Assembly (NCBI GenBank): GCA_020073105.1
Contig: JAIQFW010000012.1
Coordinates: 1 to 37,064, forward strand
Reading direction: 5' to 3'
DNA: 37,064 nt
Source: Terriglobia bacterium
GTDB taxonomy: Bacteria > Acidobacteriota > Terriglobia > Terriglobales > Acidobacteriaceae
A program made the position numbers and the translations under genes. The notes under the pieces are model-generated. The model searched no databases, was not told where the DNA came from, and saw nothing but the letters and a program-made list of their open reading frames with translations. The first letter of the stretch is position 1. Every line of letters begins with the position of its first letter. Shown here in pieces: positions 6,914-16,121 of the stretch.

Positions 6914-8731
6914 TCAATATTTCCAGCTCTTCAGGTCGGCGCCGGCGGGTGCGGTCTTTTCGATGTGCGTCACCATACTCCAGATCAGCGCGGGAAGGTG
7001 GTTCAGACGTTCGATCTGGGGCGCATCGAGGCGGACGCCAGCATAGCAGTGGGGCTGCAGAGGAGCGTAATCGAAAGTGGCGTTGGCCGGAGGATACAGC
7101 TTGGGGTCGGTCAGCACGGCTTCGGTAAGGTGTACGGCGTTGTTGAGGTACCAGGTGTCCATGTCGCCGACGGCAAAGTGAAGTTTGCCCACCAGTTTAG
7201 GGCCAAGCGTGGCCCAGTCGCGCTTCAGGATGTAGGTGAGGTCGTAGTGCTCGCGCCAGTAGTCAGCGACTGATTTGTCAATCTGGCCAGTACGCTTGTC
7301 CCAGATGGGCTTGGGGTAGCCGTCATCGCCCACCGGGCTGAAGACGGCTTGCCAGATGTCCCATTGTTCGCCGGAGCGGGAATGAGTGCCGAGCACCAGT
7401 TCGTAGCGGCTCTCCTGCTCCATGGTGGAGTCGAGAATGCCGTTGGTCTTGCGTTTTTCCGGGAGCGGGACTTTCAGAAAAGGACCCTGGCGGAAGAACG
7501 CGTTGCTGTCCTCATAGATGTTGACGGTGCCATACGCCTGGAAGTTGATCGGGTCGGGGCAAGCGGCCCAGGCGCCGTTGATTTCGTCGGGATAGAACAC
7601 CTGGGCGCCCAGAGTTTCCCATCCCCCGGTAGAGCCACCAAACGCGGCCCGCGCCCAGCCTTGACCCAGGCCGCGAAATTTCTTTTCAATCATGGGCAGC
7701 AATTCGTGCATGATGGCGTCGCCATAGGGGCCAAGGTTAGCCGAGTTCGCTGCGTAGGAATCATCGAAGTAGGGATTGGCGTGCTGCGGCATCACGATGA
7801 GCACGCGGGGCAGGCGGCCACTGGTCCAAGCCTGAAAAAAATTCCAGCCCGATTCCTGCAGCTCTCTCTCTTTGAATTCGTAGCCCCATTCCTGCCCCGC
7901 CCCTCCTGCCTGGACCGATTTGTACCCAGGGTCATTGACCTTAGCATCGGGCGGGGTGGTGCGGAAGCTGGGAAAAAAGTGTCGATGATAGTGGTCTTCC
8001 GAAATGAGAACGGGGTAATGGGCATCGGGGTGCTCGTCCCAGCCATCGGGCAGGAGTACAACTGCAGCAATCTCGGTGGGACGGCCCCAGAATTTGCTGA
8101 GCAGCTCGCTGTGCATGCGGACATGTTTCTCCCACTTGCTGTCTTCCGCAGAAGCAGGTTGCGTGATAGGACGCCAGTCGAGCAGTGTTTCAACGTCGGC
8201 GAGTTCTTCCTCAAGGGGGGGTACCTTGCGGTCGAGGGTGATGCGGACCAGGCCTGAATTCCGGGGATCGAGATGAAGCTTCTGCACTTTGCTCAGGAAG
8301 TTGCCGGGTTTGGTCTGCCAGTGCTGGCCTTCGCCACGATCGGGCGGAAGTTTTATGACTTTGCCGTTCCCGAGGCGGAAGGTTTCGTAGATGTTGAGCA
8401 CGGCCTGAACGTAGTAGTCACCGGGAGGCACGTCCCGCAGGCTCTCGACAGGATAGCCTAGCGTGGCGGAATCGACACGAACCGCCGTGCCAGGCGCGAG
8501 GCCGTCAACATCGACCCCGAAGGCCTGCTGGGATTCGATGCCTTCAGTGACGCCGAAACGCGGTTCTCTCTTGTCGTCTTTGGACAGGATGAGCAGGATG
8601 TGGCCGTCCACCGGGGCGGCGGACAGTTCCTTGCCGAAAGAGATTGCGAAACTAAGGGACGCCTGGCCTGCTGCTCCAATCGGCGACATCAGAATCAGCA
8701 GAGCAGCGGTGAAGTACAAGTATCGGAACAT
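6914..8731 (-). CDS. Secreted esterase-like alpha/beta hydrolase (enterochelin-esterase type)
   Basis: The 605-residue protein starts with a signal peptide (MFRYLYFTAALLILMSPIGA). Residues about 25-170 form a beta-rich N-terminal region, and the hydrolase part follows from about 220. It contains VVLLPDGWDEHPDAHYPVL, the long strand VLIVMPQHANPYFD, and the nucleophile elbow FGGSTGGW with Ser367, followed by AWAACPDPINF. This arrangement resembles the putative-esterase (Fes/esterase D) family. The C-terminal region carries FAVGDMDTWYLNNAVHLTE, likely holding the acid, and a candidate histidine in PLQPHCYAG. Expected location is periplasmic or extracellular; the substrate is unknown. The start lies 20 bases after the fabH stop on the same strand, so the two are likely cotranscribed, although a functional link to fatty acid synthesis is not obvious. 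Confidence 0.82.
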   Translation of the reverse strand: MFRYLYFTAALLILMSPIGAAGQASLSFAISFGKELSAAPVDGHILLILSKDDKREPRFGVTEGIESQQAFGVDVDGLAPGTAVRVDSATLGYPVESLRDVPPGDYYVQAVLNIYETFRLGNGKVIKLPPDRGEGQHWQTKPGNFLSKVQKLHLDPRNSGLVRITLDRKVPPLEEELADVETLLDWRPITQPASAEDSKWEKHVRMHSELLSKFWGRPTEIAAVVLLPDGWDEHPDAHYPVLISEDHYHRHFFPSFRTTPPDAKVNDPGYKSVQAGGAGQEWGYEFKERELQESGWNFFQAWTSGRLPRVLIVMPQHANPYFDDSYAANSANLGPYGDAIMHELLPMIEKKFRGLGQGWARAAFGGSTGGWETLGAQVFYPDEINGAWAACPDPINFQAYGTVNIYEDSNAFFRQGPFLKVPLPEKRKTNGILDSTMEQESRYELVLGTHSRSGEQWDIWQAVFSPVGDDGYPKPIWDKRTGQIDKSVADYWREHYDLTYILKRDWATLGPKLVGKLHFAVGDMDTWYLNNAVHLTEAVLTDPKLYPPANATFDYAPLQPHCYAGVRLDAPQIERLNHLPALIWSMVTHIEKTAPAGADLKSWKY

Positions 8732-8751
8732 CGTTTTCCCCCAGCCAGGAT

Positions 8752-9747
8752 TTAGTACGCCCAGCGCAGCAGCGTGGCGCCCACAGTGAACCCAGCCCCC
8801 ACAGCCGCCAACAAGACCAGATCGCCTTTCTTGAGCCTGCCCTCCTGCCGTGCTGTCTCCATGGCCAACGGAATGGTGGCGGAGGTGGTGTTACCGAAGC
8901 GGTCAATGTTGATGATGACCCGCTCCGCCGGCATGCCCAAGCGGTCCGCCGTGGCGGTAATAATGCGCTTGTTGGCCTGGTGAGGAATGAAGACATCGAT
9001 GTCCTTACCGGTGAACCCATTGCGCTGCAGCAGTTTCTCGCAGAGTTCCGCCATCTTGCGAACGGCAAACTTGAACACCGCCTGGCCATCCTGGTGGACG
9101 TAATGCATCCTTTGATCGACGGTTTCGTGGGTGGAGGGATTCAGACTCCCTCCGCCGGGCATGTAAAGGGAACTGCCGCCGGAACCATCCACCTCGTGGA
9201 GAAAATCAATCATCCCCAGCGAGTCGTTGGCTGGCTCCAGAATCACGGCGCCGGCGCCATCCCCGAAAATGATGCAGGTCGCCCGGTCGGTGTAGTCGAT
9301 GATCGATGACATGATGTCGGCACCAATCACCATAACTTTCTTATGGACTCCCGAGGCAACCAATCCTGATCCCACCTGCAGCGCGTACACGAACGACGAG
9401 CAGGCGGCATTCATATCAAATCCCCAAATCGCTTTGGCCCCCAGTTTGTGCTGTACCAGGCAGGCGGAACACGGAAACAACATGTCGGGCGTGACCGTGG
9501 CTACGATGATCGCGTCCAGATCGGACGGCCCGATGCCACGCTCCGCCAGAGCCAGTGTTGCAGCCTCCAATCCCAAGTCGCTCGTCGCGACTCCCTTGTC
9601 TACAATGTGCCGCTCGCGGATTCCGGTTCGTTCCAGGATCCATTGGTCAGTGGTTTCCACCAGCTTTTCCAGGTCAGCGTTGGTCAGTACGCGAGGCGGG
9701 ACGTAGGTCCCAAGGGCGCTGATCTTCACGCGCGCAGCTTGATTCAC
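8752..9747 (-). CDS. fabH: Beta-ketoacyl-ACP synthase III FabH
   Basis: FabH condenses acetyl-CoA (or a branched acyl-CoA) with malonyl-ACP to begin fatty acid synthesis in the cytoplasm. The 331-residue length is typical. The full catalytic triad is visible: Cys116 in NAACSSF, His256 in IPHQANKR and Asn286 in RFGNTTSA. Other family motifs are [19 protein letters not shown] and the glycine-rich C-terminus [11 protein letters not shown]. The start is a GTG at 9747; a minus-strand GGGAGA about nine bases upstream supports it. The usual neighbours plsX, fabD and rpmF are not present; instead a secreted esterase follows 20 bases downstream. Confidence 0.96.
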   Translation of the reverse strand: MNQAARVKISALGTYVPPRVLTNADLEKLVETTDQWILERTGIRERHIVDKGVATSDLGLEAATLALAERGIGPSDLDAIIVATVTPDMLFPCSACLVQHKLGAKAIWGFDMNAACSSFVYALQVGSGLVASGVHKKVMVIGADIMSSIIDYTDRATCIIFGDGAGAVILEPANDSLGMIDFLHEVDGSGGSSLYMPGGGSLNPSTHETVDQRMHYVHQDGQAVFKFAVRKMAELCEKLLQRNGFTGKDIDVFIPHQANKRIITATADRLGMPAERVIINIDRFGNTTSATIPLAMETARQEGRLKKGDLVLLAAVGAGFTVGATLLRWAY

Positions 9748-9917
9748 TCTGTATCTCTCCCATTAGAAATATGAAACGGCTATTGTGACGCACGCGTAGA
9801 GAATGCGCAACGATGGGCGGGGATCGGAAGTGTCCTAATTTGCCTGTTCCCTCTGGCGCTGTGTTTATCCAAAGGGATTAGCTTCCAAAGCTACACAGCC
9901 TTACCCGAAGCGTCATA

Positions 9918-10754
9918 TCAGGTGTAAAGGTTGTATTCGCCAGAACCGCACCGGATCACCTGTCCCCCAATCTCGCTAGGCTTCTCCCTAACGTGGGCAA
10001 ACGCGAAGCGCGTCTCTCTTTTTGTGCTAGATATTCCGTCGAAGTATTCGATTCTTCCATACACCACCAATTTGGAATTGGGCCGACTAAGCTCCCTCAT
10101 CCTGTTTGGCTCAGAGAAAGGGTTAAATTCCACAATCAGATGTTTGGCTCTTGGTTCAAGGAATTTCTCATTGAGCAACATCGACGGGTCGTATCGCGGA
10201 GGTACAGGGAGCTCACTGTCAGGAAACTGGAGGGCAGTTTCCGCATAAACCGAGGAAACGACACGCGCAGGCACTCCCCCATAGTTCTTGGCCCTTATCG
10301 TGAAGGTGGCATGCCCTCCGCTATCGTGGTTCTTAATGGCCTTAACGTATACCTGCGCACGCTCGGCATTAACAAGAGCCTGAGTTTGCTTTTCGACAGT
10401 TTTGAGGGTTTTATAAGCAGCACGTACACCGCCTGCACCAATTACGACCAGCATGCAGGCAAGACCCCATGCGACCCAATCCGCCCAATCTCTGTGTACC
10501 GACACGGGGGGAAGTTCGCTGACTCTTACGGACTGTTGTGTATTTGGTCCGCTTGGGCTACCGCTGTTCTGCTGACTTGGCTGGGCGCTGATCGGCTCGA
10601 CGACGGTCGCCGTCTTTTGGGGTGGTGTGTTCTGGACACTGCCGTGGTTCTTGACGTTCTGGCTACGGCCAGCGGATGGGTTGGGCGCCTTCGGTGGGGT
10701 CGGCACGGCTGCCTGCATGACCGCCAACACAACAGCCAAAGCAACGTATTTCAT
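9918..10754 (-). CDS. Membrane-anchored protein of unknown function
   Basis: I do not recognise a family. The 278-residue product has an N-terminal signal-like segment (KYVALAVVLAVMQAA), then about 65 residues rich in Pro, Ser, Asn and Gln. A clear membrane helix (WVAWGLACMLVVIGAGGVRAA, around residues 92-112) follows, with a short coiled region (LKTVEKQTQALVNAERAQVYV). A C-terminal domain of about 140 residues looks beta-rich (ATFTIRAKNYGGVPARV, KLVVYGRIEYFDGISS). That last region resembles soluble domains seen in many uncharacterised membrane proteins, but I cannot name it. An opposite-strand frame over the same region is long but has no recognisable features and runs into the SRP RNA, so this strand is preferred. 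It lies 45 bases downstream of ffs. Confidence 0.68.
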   Translation of the reverse strand: MKYVALAVVLAVMQAAVPTPPKAPNPSAGRSQNVKNHGSVQNTPPQKTATVVEPISAQPSQQNSGSPSGPNTQQSVRVSELPPVSVHRDWADWVAWGLACMLVVIGAGGVRAAYKTLKTVEKQTQALVNAERAQVYVKAIKNHDSGGHATFTIRAKNYGGVPARVVSSVYAETALQFPDSELPVPPRYDPSMLLNEKFLEPRAKHLIVEFNPFSEPNRMRELSRPNSKLVVYGRIEYFDGISSTKRETRFAFAHVREKPSEIGGQVIRCGSGEYNLYT

Positions 10755-10799
10755 GGCGTTGAATTAAGACACTACCCGACGATCACTGAAAAGCAAAGC

Positions 10800-10901
10800 C
10801 AGGCACCGGTGGCCCACTGCACACGCAAGAGCCCGTTACCGTTGCTTCCTTCCGGACCTGGCGGGGTTGGCGGGAAGACGTCGCGCGGGACCGATGCCTG
10901 A
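10800..10901 (-). ncRNA. ffs: Signal recognition particle RNA (4.5S type)
   Basis: On the minus strand the sequence contains the near-invariant domain IV core CAGGTCCGGAAGGAAGCA (+ strand 10842-10860 region), including the GGAA tetraloop. The ends pair: + strand 10801-10810 (AGGCACCGGT) is complementary to 10890-10899 (ACCGATGCCT) with one G-U pair, giving a hairpin of about 100 nt. This is the short bacterial SRP RNA that binds Ffh and docks with FtsY, whose gene lies at 23748 in this window. It has no Alu domain. A minus-strand TAGAAT at 10910-10915 is a suitable -10 box, placing the 5' end near 10902. Confidence 0.95.
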
Positions 10902-10909
10902 CAATTTCG

Positions 10910-10915
10910 ATTCTA
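10910..10915 (-). promoter_or_regulatory. Candidate -10 box of ffs
   Basis: On the minus strand TAGAAT matches five of six bases of TATAAT and lies 9-10 bases before the inferred 5' end of the SRP RNA. No good -35 hexamer is present; the expected position falls in the heptad array at 10934-10954. Confidence 0.45.
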
Positions 10916-10933
10916 ACATCGGATGACGGGCGA

Positions 10934-10954
10934 CTAGCTCCTAGCTGCTAGCTA
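10934..10954. repeat. Three heptanucleotide units upstream of ffs
   Basis: Three consecutive 7-bp units, CTAGCTC, CTAGCTG and CTAGCTA, vary only at the last base. On the minus strand they read as GCTAGNN heptads, similar in form to the GCYAANT arrays at 19273-19366 and 25971-26071. The array sits at the expected -35 position of the ffs promoter. Confidence 0.6.
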
Positions 10955-11032
10955 TTCCACTGCTTCATTTCCGGAGAACACTGGAAGTACCCTTCCTTTT
11001 CGCAACAAAATCGCCAACAATACGTAAAGCCC

Positions 11033-13210
11033 ATGTCATCGGCGACCAGCTTGCGATCCGCGACCACTCTTTTGCCGGAGGCGGTCGAGCGTTACTTCGA
11101 GGTAGCGCTCTATTTGCTGGTGCTGATGGGCTTCGGCACTTTGGCCTCGACCGGCGGCCTCGATCTGCCTACGGTAGCGTTCGTCACCGCAGCTTTTCTC
11201 GCGCGTGGGTATTGTTTGGTCACACACCGCACCGTCATCATTCCTGACCGCTGGACCACAGCGTTAACCATCGCCTACGTTGCCTTTTATCTTGCAGACT
11301 GCTTCGTAATTTCGGGAGCGTTTCTTAGTTCCACCGTACACCTCGTGCTCTTTGTGCTGGTGGTGCGGTTGTTTTCCGCCCGGCGCGATCGCGACTTCTA
11401 CTTTCTGGCGGTGATCGCCTTCCTCATGGTGTTGGCTGCCGCAGTGCTGACTGTAGACACTACATTTCTGCTGGCATTCCTCGGCTTCCTGCTGGTCGCG
11501 GTGGTCACGGTCATCCTCATGGAAATGAGACGCGCTTCGGCCAACGCAACCGTGCAATCCGCGCTGACGAGTAACGTTTCGGCGCCCCAAGACATGGGAC
11601 TTTCGCTGGCGGCCCTGGCGCCCGTCATGGTCGTCCTCATCTTTTTGGGAGCGGCAGGCATCTTTTTTGTTTTGCCCCGTGTGTCGAGCGGATATCTCAG
11701 CGCGTACACACCGACCAGTGCCATCGCCACAGGCTTCAGTGATCGCGTGCAACTCGGCCGGATTGGTGAGATCCAGCAATCCAGCGCGCTGGTAATGCAT
11801 ATCCGGATCAACGACGACCCGCATGGGGCTTTTGATTTGAAGTGGCGTGGAGTGACCCTGAGCGTTTTCGATGGTGCGACCTGGTCCAACCCTCACGAAC
11901 AACATGTGCTACCGCGCTCAGCAGACGGCCGTTTTCTTTTGTCCCAACCGCAGGCGAGCCGGGGACCACGAACCGGCCAAATCATCCACTATCGGGTCTT
12001 GATGGAGCCGGTCGGCAGCAACGTATTCTTTCTTGCGCCCACCGCCCTCACGCTCGATGGAAATTATCGCTTCGTGACGATGGACGGAGCCGGGGCGGTC
12101 CTCGACCCTGACCCCGGACATCCAGTCAGCAACTATGAAGCCGCCTCCGACATCTCCCGACCCAGCGCTTTGCAACTGCGTGCTGCGTCGGACAGTTACC
12201 CGCCCGGAATTCTCCTGGAATATCTTCAGCTGCCGAAGCTCGATCCCCGCATCACGGCGATGACGGAAGAGATCACATCTTCTCAAGCTAACAACTACGA
12301 CAAGGCGATCGCCCTTGAGACCCATCTGCGGACAAAGTTCGGGTATACGCTGCAGCTTCCCCGCACCCGGCACCGCGATCCCCTCGCGTACTTCCTGTTC
12401 GAGAGAAAACAAGGCCATTGCGAGTATTTCGCATCCGCCATGGCCGTTATGTTGCGCACCCTGCACATTCCCTCGCGCGTAGTGAATGGCTTCCGCACAG
12501 GAGAATTTAATGACGTGACGTCGCAGTATCTGGTGCGTGCTAGCAATGCACACTCCTGGGTAGAAGCCTATTTCCCAGGCTACGGCTGGGTCAGCTTCGA
12601 TCCCACTCCAGCGGCGCCAATGGAAGTGCGAACCGGCTGGAACCGCGTGCTGCTGTACATGGACGCGCTGGCCTCGTTCTGGCGGGAGTGGGTGGTCAAC
12701 TACGACACCAGCCATCAAGCAATTCTGGGCCGCGAGGCCACGCGGAACGGCATGGACTGGGCGCGGGCCATGCGGGATTGGGTACGCCGCGAGTACGCCC
12801 TGCTCCTGGCAGTGGCTCGCAGCACGCAACGTAAAGTCACCGATGCCCCGGAGCGCTGGACCGTGGCGGGAGTGCTGGTCACGATGCTGCTGGTGATGGC
12901 AGCCAACGCGCAGCGGCTGTGGCGGGCTTTTCGTAGGCATCGCGTGGCCACTCATCCCGAAAGATCTCCGACTGCAGCTGCGACAATCTGGTACGAGAGA
13001 GCACTGCGGATGCTGGCCAGGCGCGGATTCCCAAAATCACCGGCGCAAACACCCGCCGAGTTTGTGAAGTCGGTGCAGGACGAGAGCGTTCGGGCATCAG
13101 TCTCCCGGTTGACGGAACACTACGAGCGCGCCCGCTTCGGGCAATCGAGCGAGGACGCTGCGAGGCTGCCGGAGGACTATGAGGAAGTGGTCTCAGCGAC
13201 CTCGCAGTAG
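11033..13210 (+). CDS. Transglutaminase-like membrane protein (TgpA/DUF3488 type)
   Basis: The 725-residue protein has a block of N-terminal membrane helices (residues about 25-220, such as FLAVIAFLMVLAAAVLTV and APVMVVLIFLGAAGIFFVLP). A large periplasmic region containing a transglutaminase core follows, with one more helix near residue 610 (VAGVLVTMLLVMAA) and a cytoplasmic tail resembling DUF4129. The papain-like triad is complete: Cys463 (QGHCEYFASAMAVMLR), His507 (SNAHSWVEAYF) and Asp523 (VSFDPTPA). Characterised relatives such as Pseudomonas TgpA have transglutaminase activity and are usually encoded with a MoxR ATPase and a DUF58 protein. Neither is beside this copy: ffs lies upstream on the other strand and a convergent gene lies downstream. 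The natural substrate is unknown. Confidence 0.9.
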   Translation: MSSATSLRSATTLLPEAVERYFEVALYLLVLMGFGTLASTGGLDLPTVAFVTAAFLARGYCLVTHRTVIIPDRWTTALTIAYVAFYLADCFVISGAFLSSTVHLVLFVLVVRLFSARRDRDFYFLAVIAFLMVLAAAVLTVDTTFLLAFLGFLLVAVVTVILMEMRRASANATVQSALTSNVSAPQDMGLSLAALAPVMVVLIFLGAAGIFFVLPRVSSGYLSAYTPTSAIATGFSDRVQLGRIGEIQQSSALVMHIRINDDPHGAFDLKWRGVTLSVFDGATWSNPHEQHVLPRSADGRFLLSQPQASRGPRTGQIIHYRVLMEPVGSNVFFLAPTALTLDGNYRFVTMDGAGAVLDPDPGHPVSNYEAASDISRPSALQLRAASDSYPPGILLEYLQLPKLDPRITAMTEEITSSQANNYDKAIALETHLRTKFGYTLQLPRTRHRDPLAYFLFERKQGHCEYFASAMAVMLRTLHIPSRVVNGFRTGEFNDVTSQYLVRASNAHSWVEAYFPGYGWVSFDPTPAAPMEVRTGWNRVLLYMDALASFWREWVVNYDTSHQAILGREATRNGMDWARAMRDWVRREYALLLAVARSTQRKVTDAPERWTVAGVLVTMLLVMAANAQRLWRAFRRHRVATHPERSPTAAATIWYERALRMLARRGFPKSPAQTPAEFVKSVQDESVRASVSRLTEHYERARFGQSSEDAARLPEDYEEVVSATSQ

Positions 13211-13258
13211 GAGTCCCAAGCTATCCGCAATCTCTCCTCTTCGGCACCTTGAAATCCT

Positions 13259-14551
13259 TCACGGCGCGATCTCGAACACTACTCCACAGCTGTTTCCAAC
13301 ACAACCATTATTGTTACCGCCCCCGGCGGTCGTTCCATAAAGGTGCCTTGATCGACCAGCCACCAGTCCCGTGACAGGATAGGCCCCGTCCGCACCGCCT
13401 AGAAAACTATGCAACACAGTAACGCGCCTACCCGCGATCATGAGTACAGAGCCATACCCCGAGCCTGCCCCAGATGATGCAGTCCCATACAACCGGTCAT
13501 TCCTAGGATCAATAAGCAGCCCAGCCGCCGGGGCGACTCCATCAGAATCATCGAATGCGACGTATTCTGTCTTGCCATCGTCGAGTCTTATCCTGAATGC
13601 GCCGCCTTCGCCGTTGATGTTTCCATGCTCAACAGTGCTGTACAAATTCCCCTTCTGATCAAAACTAACTACTCCCAGAGGCATACCCCAGTTAGGAAAG
13701 GCGAGCAAAACAGTTTCTGACCATCCTTCCTGGCCCGGCGAAAGCTTGTAAACAACCCCTCCACCATAACCGTTCTTTTCCCCTCCCCACATCGTCGTTC
13801 CGTAGAGGTTACCGGATGAATCGAACGAGGGACCCGCAACCGGCTCAGCGCCGTCCAAGCAACCGCTACCCGGCCTGACCGAGCAAAAACTGTAAAGAAC
13901 TGTCTCAGTCCATCCGGTGGGGCCAGGAGTTAACTCGAACACGGTGCCCAACTCGTTCGCTCCAGCACGGATCGTCGTACCGTACAAGTTTCCTGCAGGA
14001 TCAAAAATCAGATCGCCCCGAGGATCAGCTCCGTCAGGGCAGACAGGATAGCTAGTGCAGAAATTGTAAAGAACTGTCTGTGTCCACTCGCCTCCGGGCG
14101 ACGACGGGGGAGATAGCTCAAACACGAGCCCGCAGCCCGCGGAGTCGGTTGGACAGGGTTCCGACCCGCCCTTGCTTGTTGTACCGTAAAGATTTCCCTC
14201 GGCGTCAAGCACCAACCCGGCCATGGGTTGTGCACCGTCAGGACACTTGGATCCTCCGTAGTCAGGACAAAAGGTATATATAACTCTTTCGGCCCAAGTA
14301 CCGTCATCGTTGGGCGACACCTCGAACACGGTGCCGCACCCGTAGAAAGTGCAAATGCCGGTATCCTTTGAACCGCCGAGCCTCGTCGTCCCGTAGAGGT
14401 TGCCCGCGCCGTCTCGAACAAGCCTTGCCAGCGGTTGATCTCCATCCCCGGCGCTTGATCCCAAAAAGCTATATAGCACCTTGTACTGCTGCCCGGTCGC
14501 CAGGGCACAGCCAATGATGATTAGCGCGGCGCAATGGAAGATCTTTCTCAC
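13259..14551 (-). CDS. Secreted GloVer-repeat protein (TIGR03803 type)
   Basis: A 430-residue protein with an N-terminal signal peptide (HCAALIIIGCALATG) followed by about seven repeats of some 45 residues. Each repeat centres on a G-N-L-Y-G-T-T motif and ends in a VFE(L/V)(S/T)P strand: GNLYGTTRLGG, GNLYGTTSKGG, GNLYGTTIRAG, GNLYGTTMWGG, GNLYSTVEHG, DRLYGTASSG and HLYGTTAGGG. This is the Gloeobacter/Verrucomicrobia repeat, very common in Acidobacteriota. It probably folds into a beta propeller and acts outside the inner membrane; no enzymatic role is known. Several repeats carry paired cysteines (CTFYGCG, CPTDSAGC), suggesting disulfides. It converges on the transglutaminase gene and is divergent from rimO. 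Confidence 0.85.
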   Translation of the reverse strand: MRKIFHCAALIIIGCALATGQQYKVLYSFLGSSAGDGDQPLARLVRDGAGNLYGTTRLGGSKDTGICTFYGCGTVFEVSPNDDGTWAERVIYTFCPDYGGSKCPDGAQPMAGLVLDAEGNLYGTTSKGGSEPCPTDSAGCGLVFELSPPSSPGGEWTQTVLYNFCTSYPVCPDGADPRGDLIFDPAGNLYGTTIRAGANELGTVFELTPGPTGWTETVLYSFCSVRPGSGCLDGAEPVAGPSFDSSGNLYGTTMWGGEKNGYGGGVVYKLSPGQEGWSETVLLAFPNWGMPLGVVSFDQKGNLYSTVEHGNINGEGGAFRIRLDDGKTEYVAFDDSDGVAPAAGLLIDPRNDRLYGTASSGAGSGYGSVLMIAGRRVTVLHSFLGGADGAYPVTGLVAGRSRHLYGTTAGGGNNNGCVGNSCGVVFEIAP

Positions 14552-14636
14552 GTCTACCCCGTACTAAGACGGCTGGAGTATACCACTGCAGATACTCATA
14601 CACATATGGAGCCAGCTGCTAGAATAGTCCTATTCC

Positions 14637-16115
14637 ATGCCTCGCCCGGACTCCACTATCACGCTCGAAAGTGTGCCAAGAACTGCTTCCCAGCCGCCCA
14701 AGGTCGGCTTTGTCAGCCTGGGGTGTCCCAAGAACCTCGTGGATAGCGAAGTCATGATGGGCATGCTGGCCCAGGCTGGCGCGGAGTTGACGGCGCGCGC
14801 CGAAGATGCCGATGTCATCGTAGTGAACACCTGCTCGTTCATTGAGAGCGCCCAGCAGGAGTCGGTCGACGCAATTCTGGAAATGGCGAGGCATAAGACC
14901 GGGGGACGGGCCCGCAAGCTGGTGGTTGCCGGCTGCCTGGTCGAGCGTTTCCGCGACGAGATTCGCAAGGATATCCCGGAAGTCGACGCCGTCGTCGGCA
15001 CCGGTGAGCTCGAAAACATTCTCGCCGCAGCCGGAGTCGGAGCGCCCCCGGCACCGCATTCTCCGTTCAGAATTCTGACCTCACGTCCTGAAGGCAACGC
15101 CCGTGCCGCCCAGGGCCGCTTTTCCCGGGAATCGTGGGACGGAGCAATCGCCGACCTCCCGAACTATCTTTACGACGAAGCCACGCCGCGCGTGCTGGCC
15201 ACCCCGCGCTACACTGCGTACATCAAGATCGCTGAGGGTTGCGACCATCCCTGCAGTTTCTGCATCATTCCGCAGTTGCGCGGCCAGTTTCGCTCCCGCC
15301 GTTTTGAGTCGGTGATCGCCGAGGCTGAGCGCCTAGCCCGATCTGGTGTCCGTGAGATTACCCTGATCGGCCAGGACACGACTTGCTATGGCGAAGATTT
15401 CGACCTGAAAGACGGGCTGGCATTGCTTCTAGAAAAGCTGGCTGCCATCGAAGACCTGCGGTGGATCCGGTTTCTCTACGCGTATCCGAACAAGATCACT
15501 GGCCGCCTCCTCGAAACCATCGCCGCTCACGACAAGATCTGCTCTTACGTCGATGTGCCTTTGCAGCACGCCTCGCCGAACGTCTTGAAGCGGATGAAGC
15601 GTGGCGGAGGCGCCGATGTGTTCCTGCGGTCAATCGAAAAAATGCGCCGTACGATTCCTGGCGTGACTCTGCGAACCTCGTTTATCGTGGGCTTTCCCGG
15701 AGAGACAGAAAAGGAGTTCGAGGAATTGTGCGAGTTCGTCCGTCACGCCCAATTCGACTGGATGGGCGCATTTGGATATTCAGATCAGGACGGGGCCAGC
15801 GCATTTTCCTTGGAAAAGAAGATTTCTCTCCGCGAAATCGAGCGGCGGCGCAAGCATCTGATGCAAATCCAGCGTCGCATAAGCAAAAAGAACAAGAAAG
15901 CCCTCGTGGGGAAGGAATTCGACTTGCTCCTGGAAGGGCCATCCGAGGAAAGTGAGCTTCTACTCGAAGGGCGCACGCCGATGCATGCTCCAGAAATCGA
16001 TGGCAAGGTTTTCGTCAGCGATGTCCCCGAGGGATTGCGTCCGCAGGCAGGCGAATTTTACCGTTGTCAGATCACGGAAGCACACGATTACGACCTGGTC
16101 GCGAAAATCGTGTAG
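14637..16115 (+). CDS. rimO: Ribosomal protein S12 methylthiotransferase RimO
   Basis: RimO is a radical-SAM enzyme that adds a methylthio group to an aspartate of ribosomal protein S12. Domains in order are an N-terminal UPF0004 domain with the three cysteines of the auxiliary iron-sulfur cluster (Cys30 in LGCPKN, Cys66 in NTCSFI, Cys100 in VAGCLV), the radical-SAM core with Cys202-Cys206-Cys209 (CDHPCSFC), and a C-terminal TRAM domain. LGCPKNLVDSE and GFPGETEKEFEELC are typical of RimO rather than MiaB. The 492-residue length exceeds many homologues, mainly through an N-terminal extension of about 20 residues and a loop around residues 136-170. TAGAAT at 14620-14625 lies only 11 bases before the ATG, so the message may be leaderless. 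It opens a run of same-strand genes, with yacG 6 bases downstream. Confidence 0.95.
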   Translation: MPRPDSTITLESVPRTASQPPKVGFVSLGCPKNLVDSEVMMGMLAQAGAELTARAEDADVIVVNTCSFIESAQQESVDAILEMARHKTGGRARKLVVAGCLVERFRDEIRKDIPEVDAVVGTGELENILAAAGVGAPPAPHSPFRILTSRPEGNARAAQGRFSRESWDGAIADLPNYLYDEATPRVLATPRYTAYIKIAEGCDHPCSFCIIPQLRGQFRSRRFESVIAEAERLARSGVREITLIGQDTTCYGEDFDLKDGLALLLEKLAAIEDLRWIRFLYAYPNKITGRLLETIAAHDKICSYVDVPLQHASPNVLKRMKRGGGADVFLRSIEKMRRTIPGVTLRTSFIVGFPGETEKEFEELCEFVRHAQFDWMGAFGYSDQDGASAFSLEKKISLREIERRRKHLMQIQRRISKKNKKALVGKEFDLLLEGPSEESELLLEGRTPMHAPEIDGKVFVSDVPEGLRPQAGEFYRCQITEAHDYDLVAKIV

Positions 16116-16121
16116 ATATCT

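Noticed and set aside
7349-8257. A 302-codon plus-strand open frame antisense to the esterase
   Set aside because: It is a frame shadow of a well-supported GC-rich gene carrying the GGSTGGW nucleophile motif.
9993-10901. A 302-codon plus-strand open frame over the minus-strand membrane-protein gene
   Set aside because: It has no recognisable domain, runs through the whole SRP RNA, and the opposite strand encodes a signal segment, a membrane helix and a plausible soluble domain.
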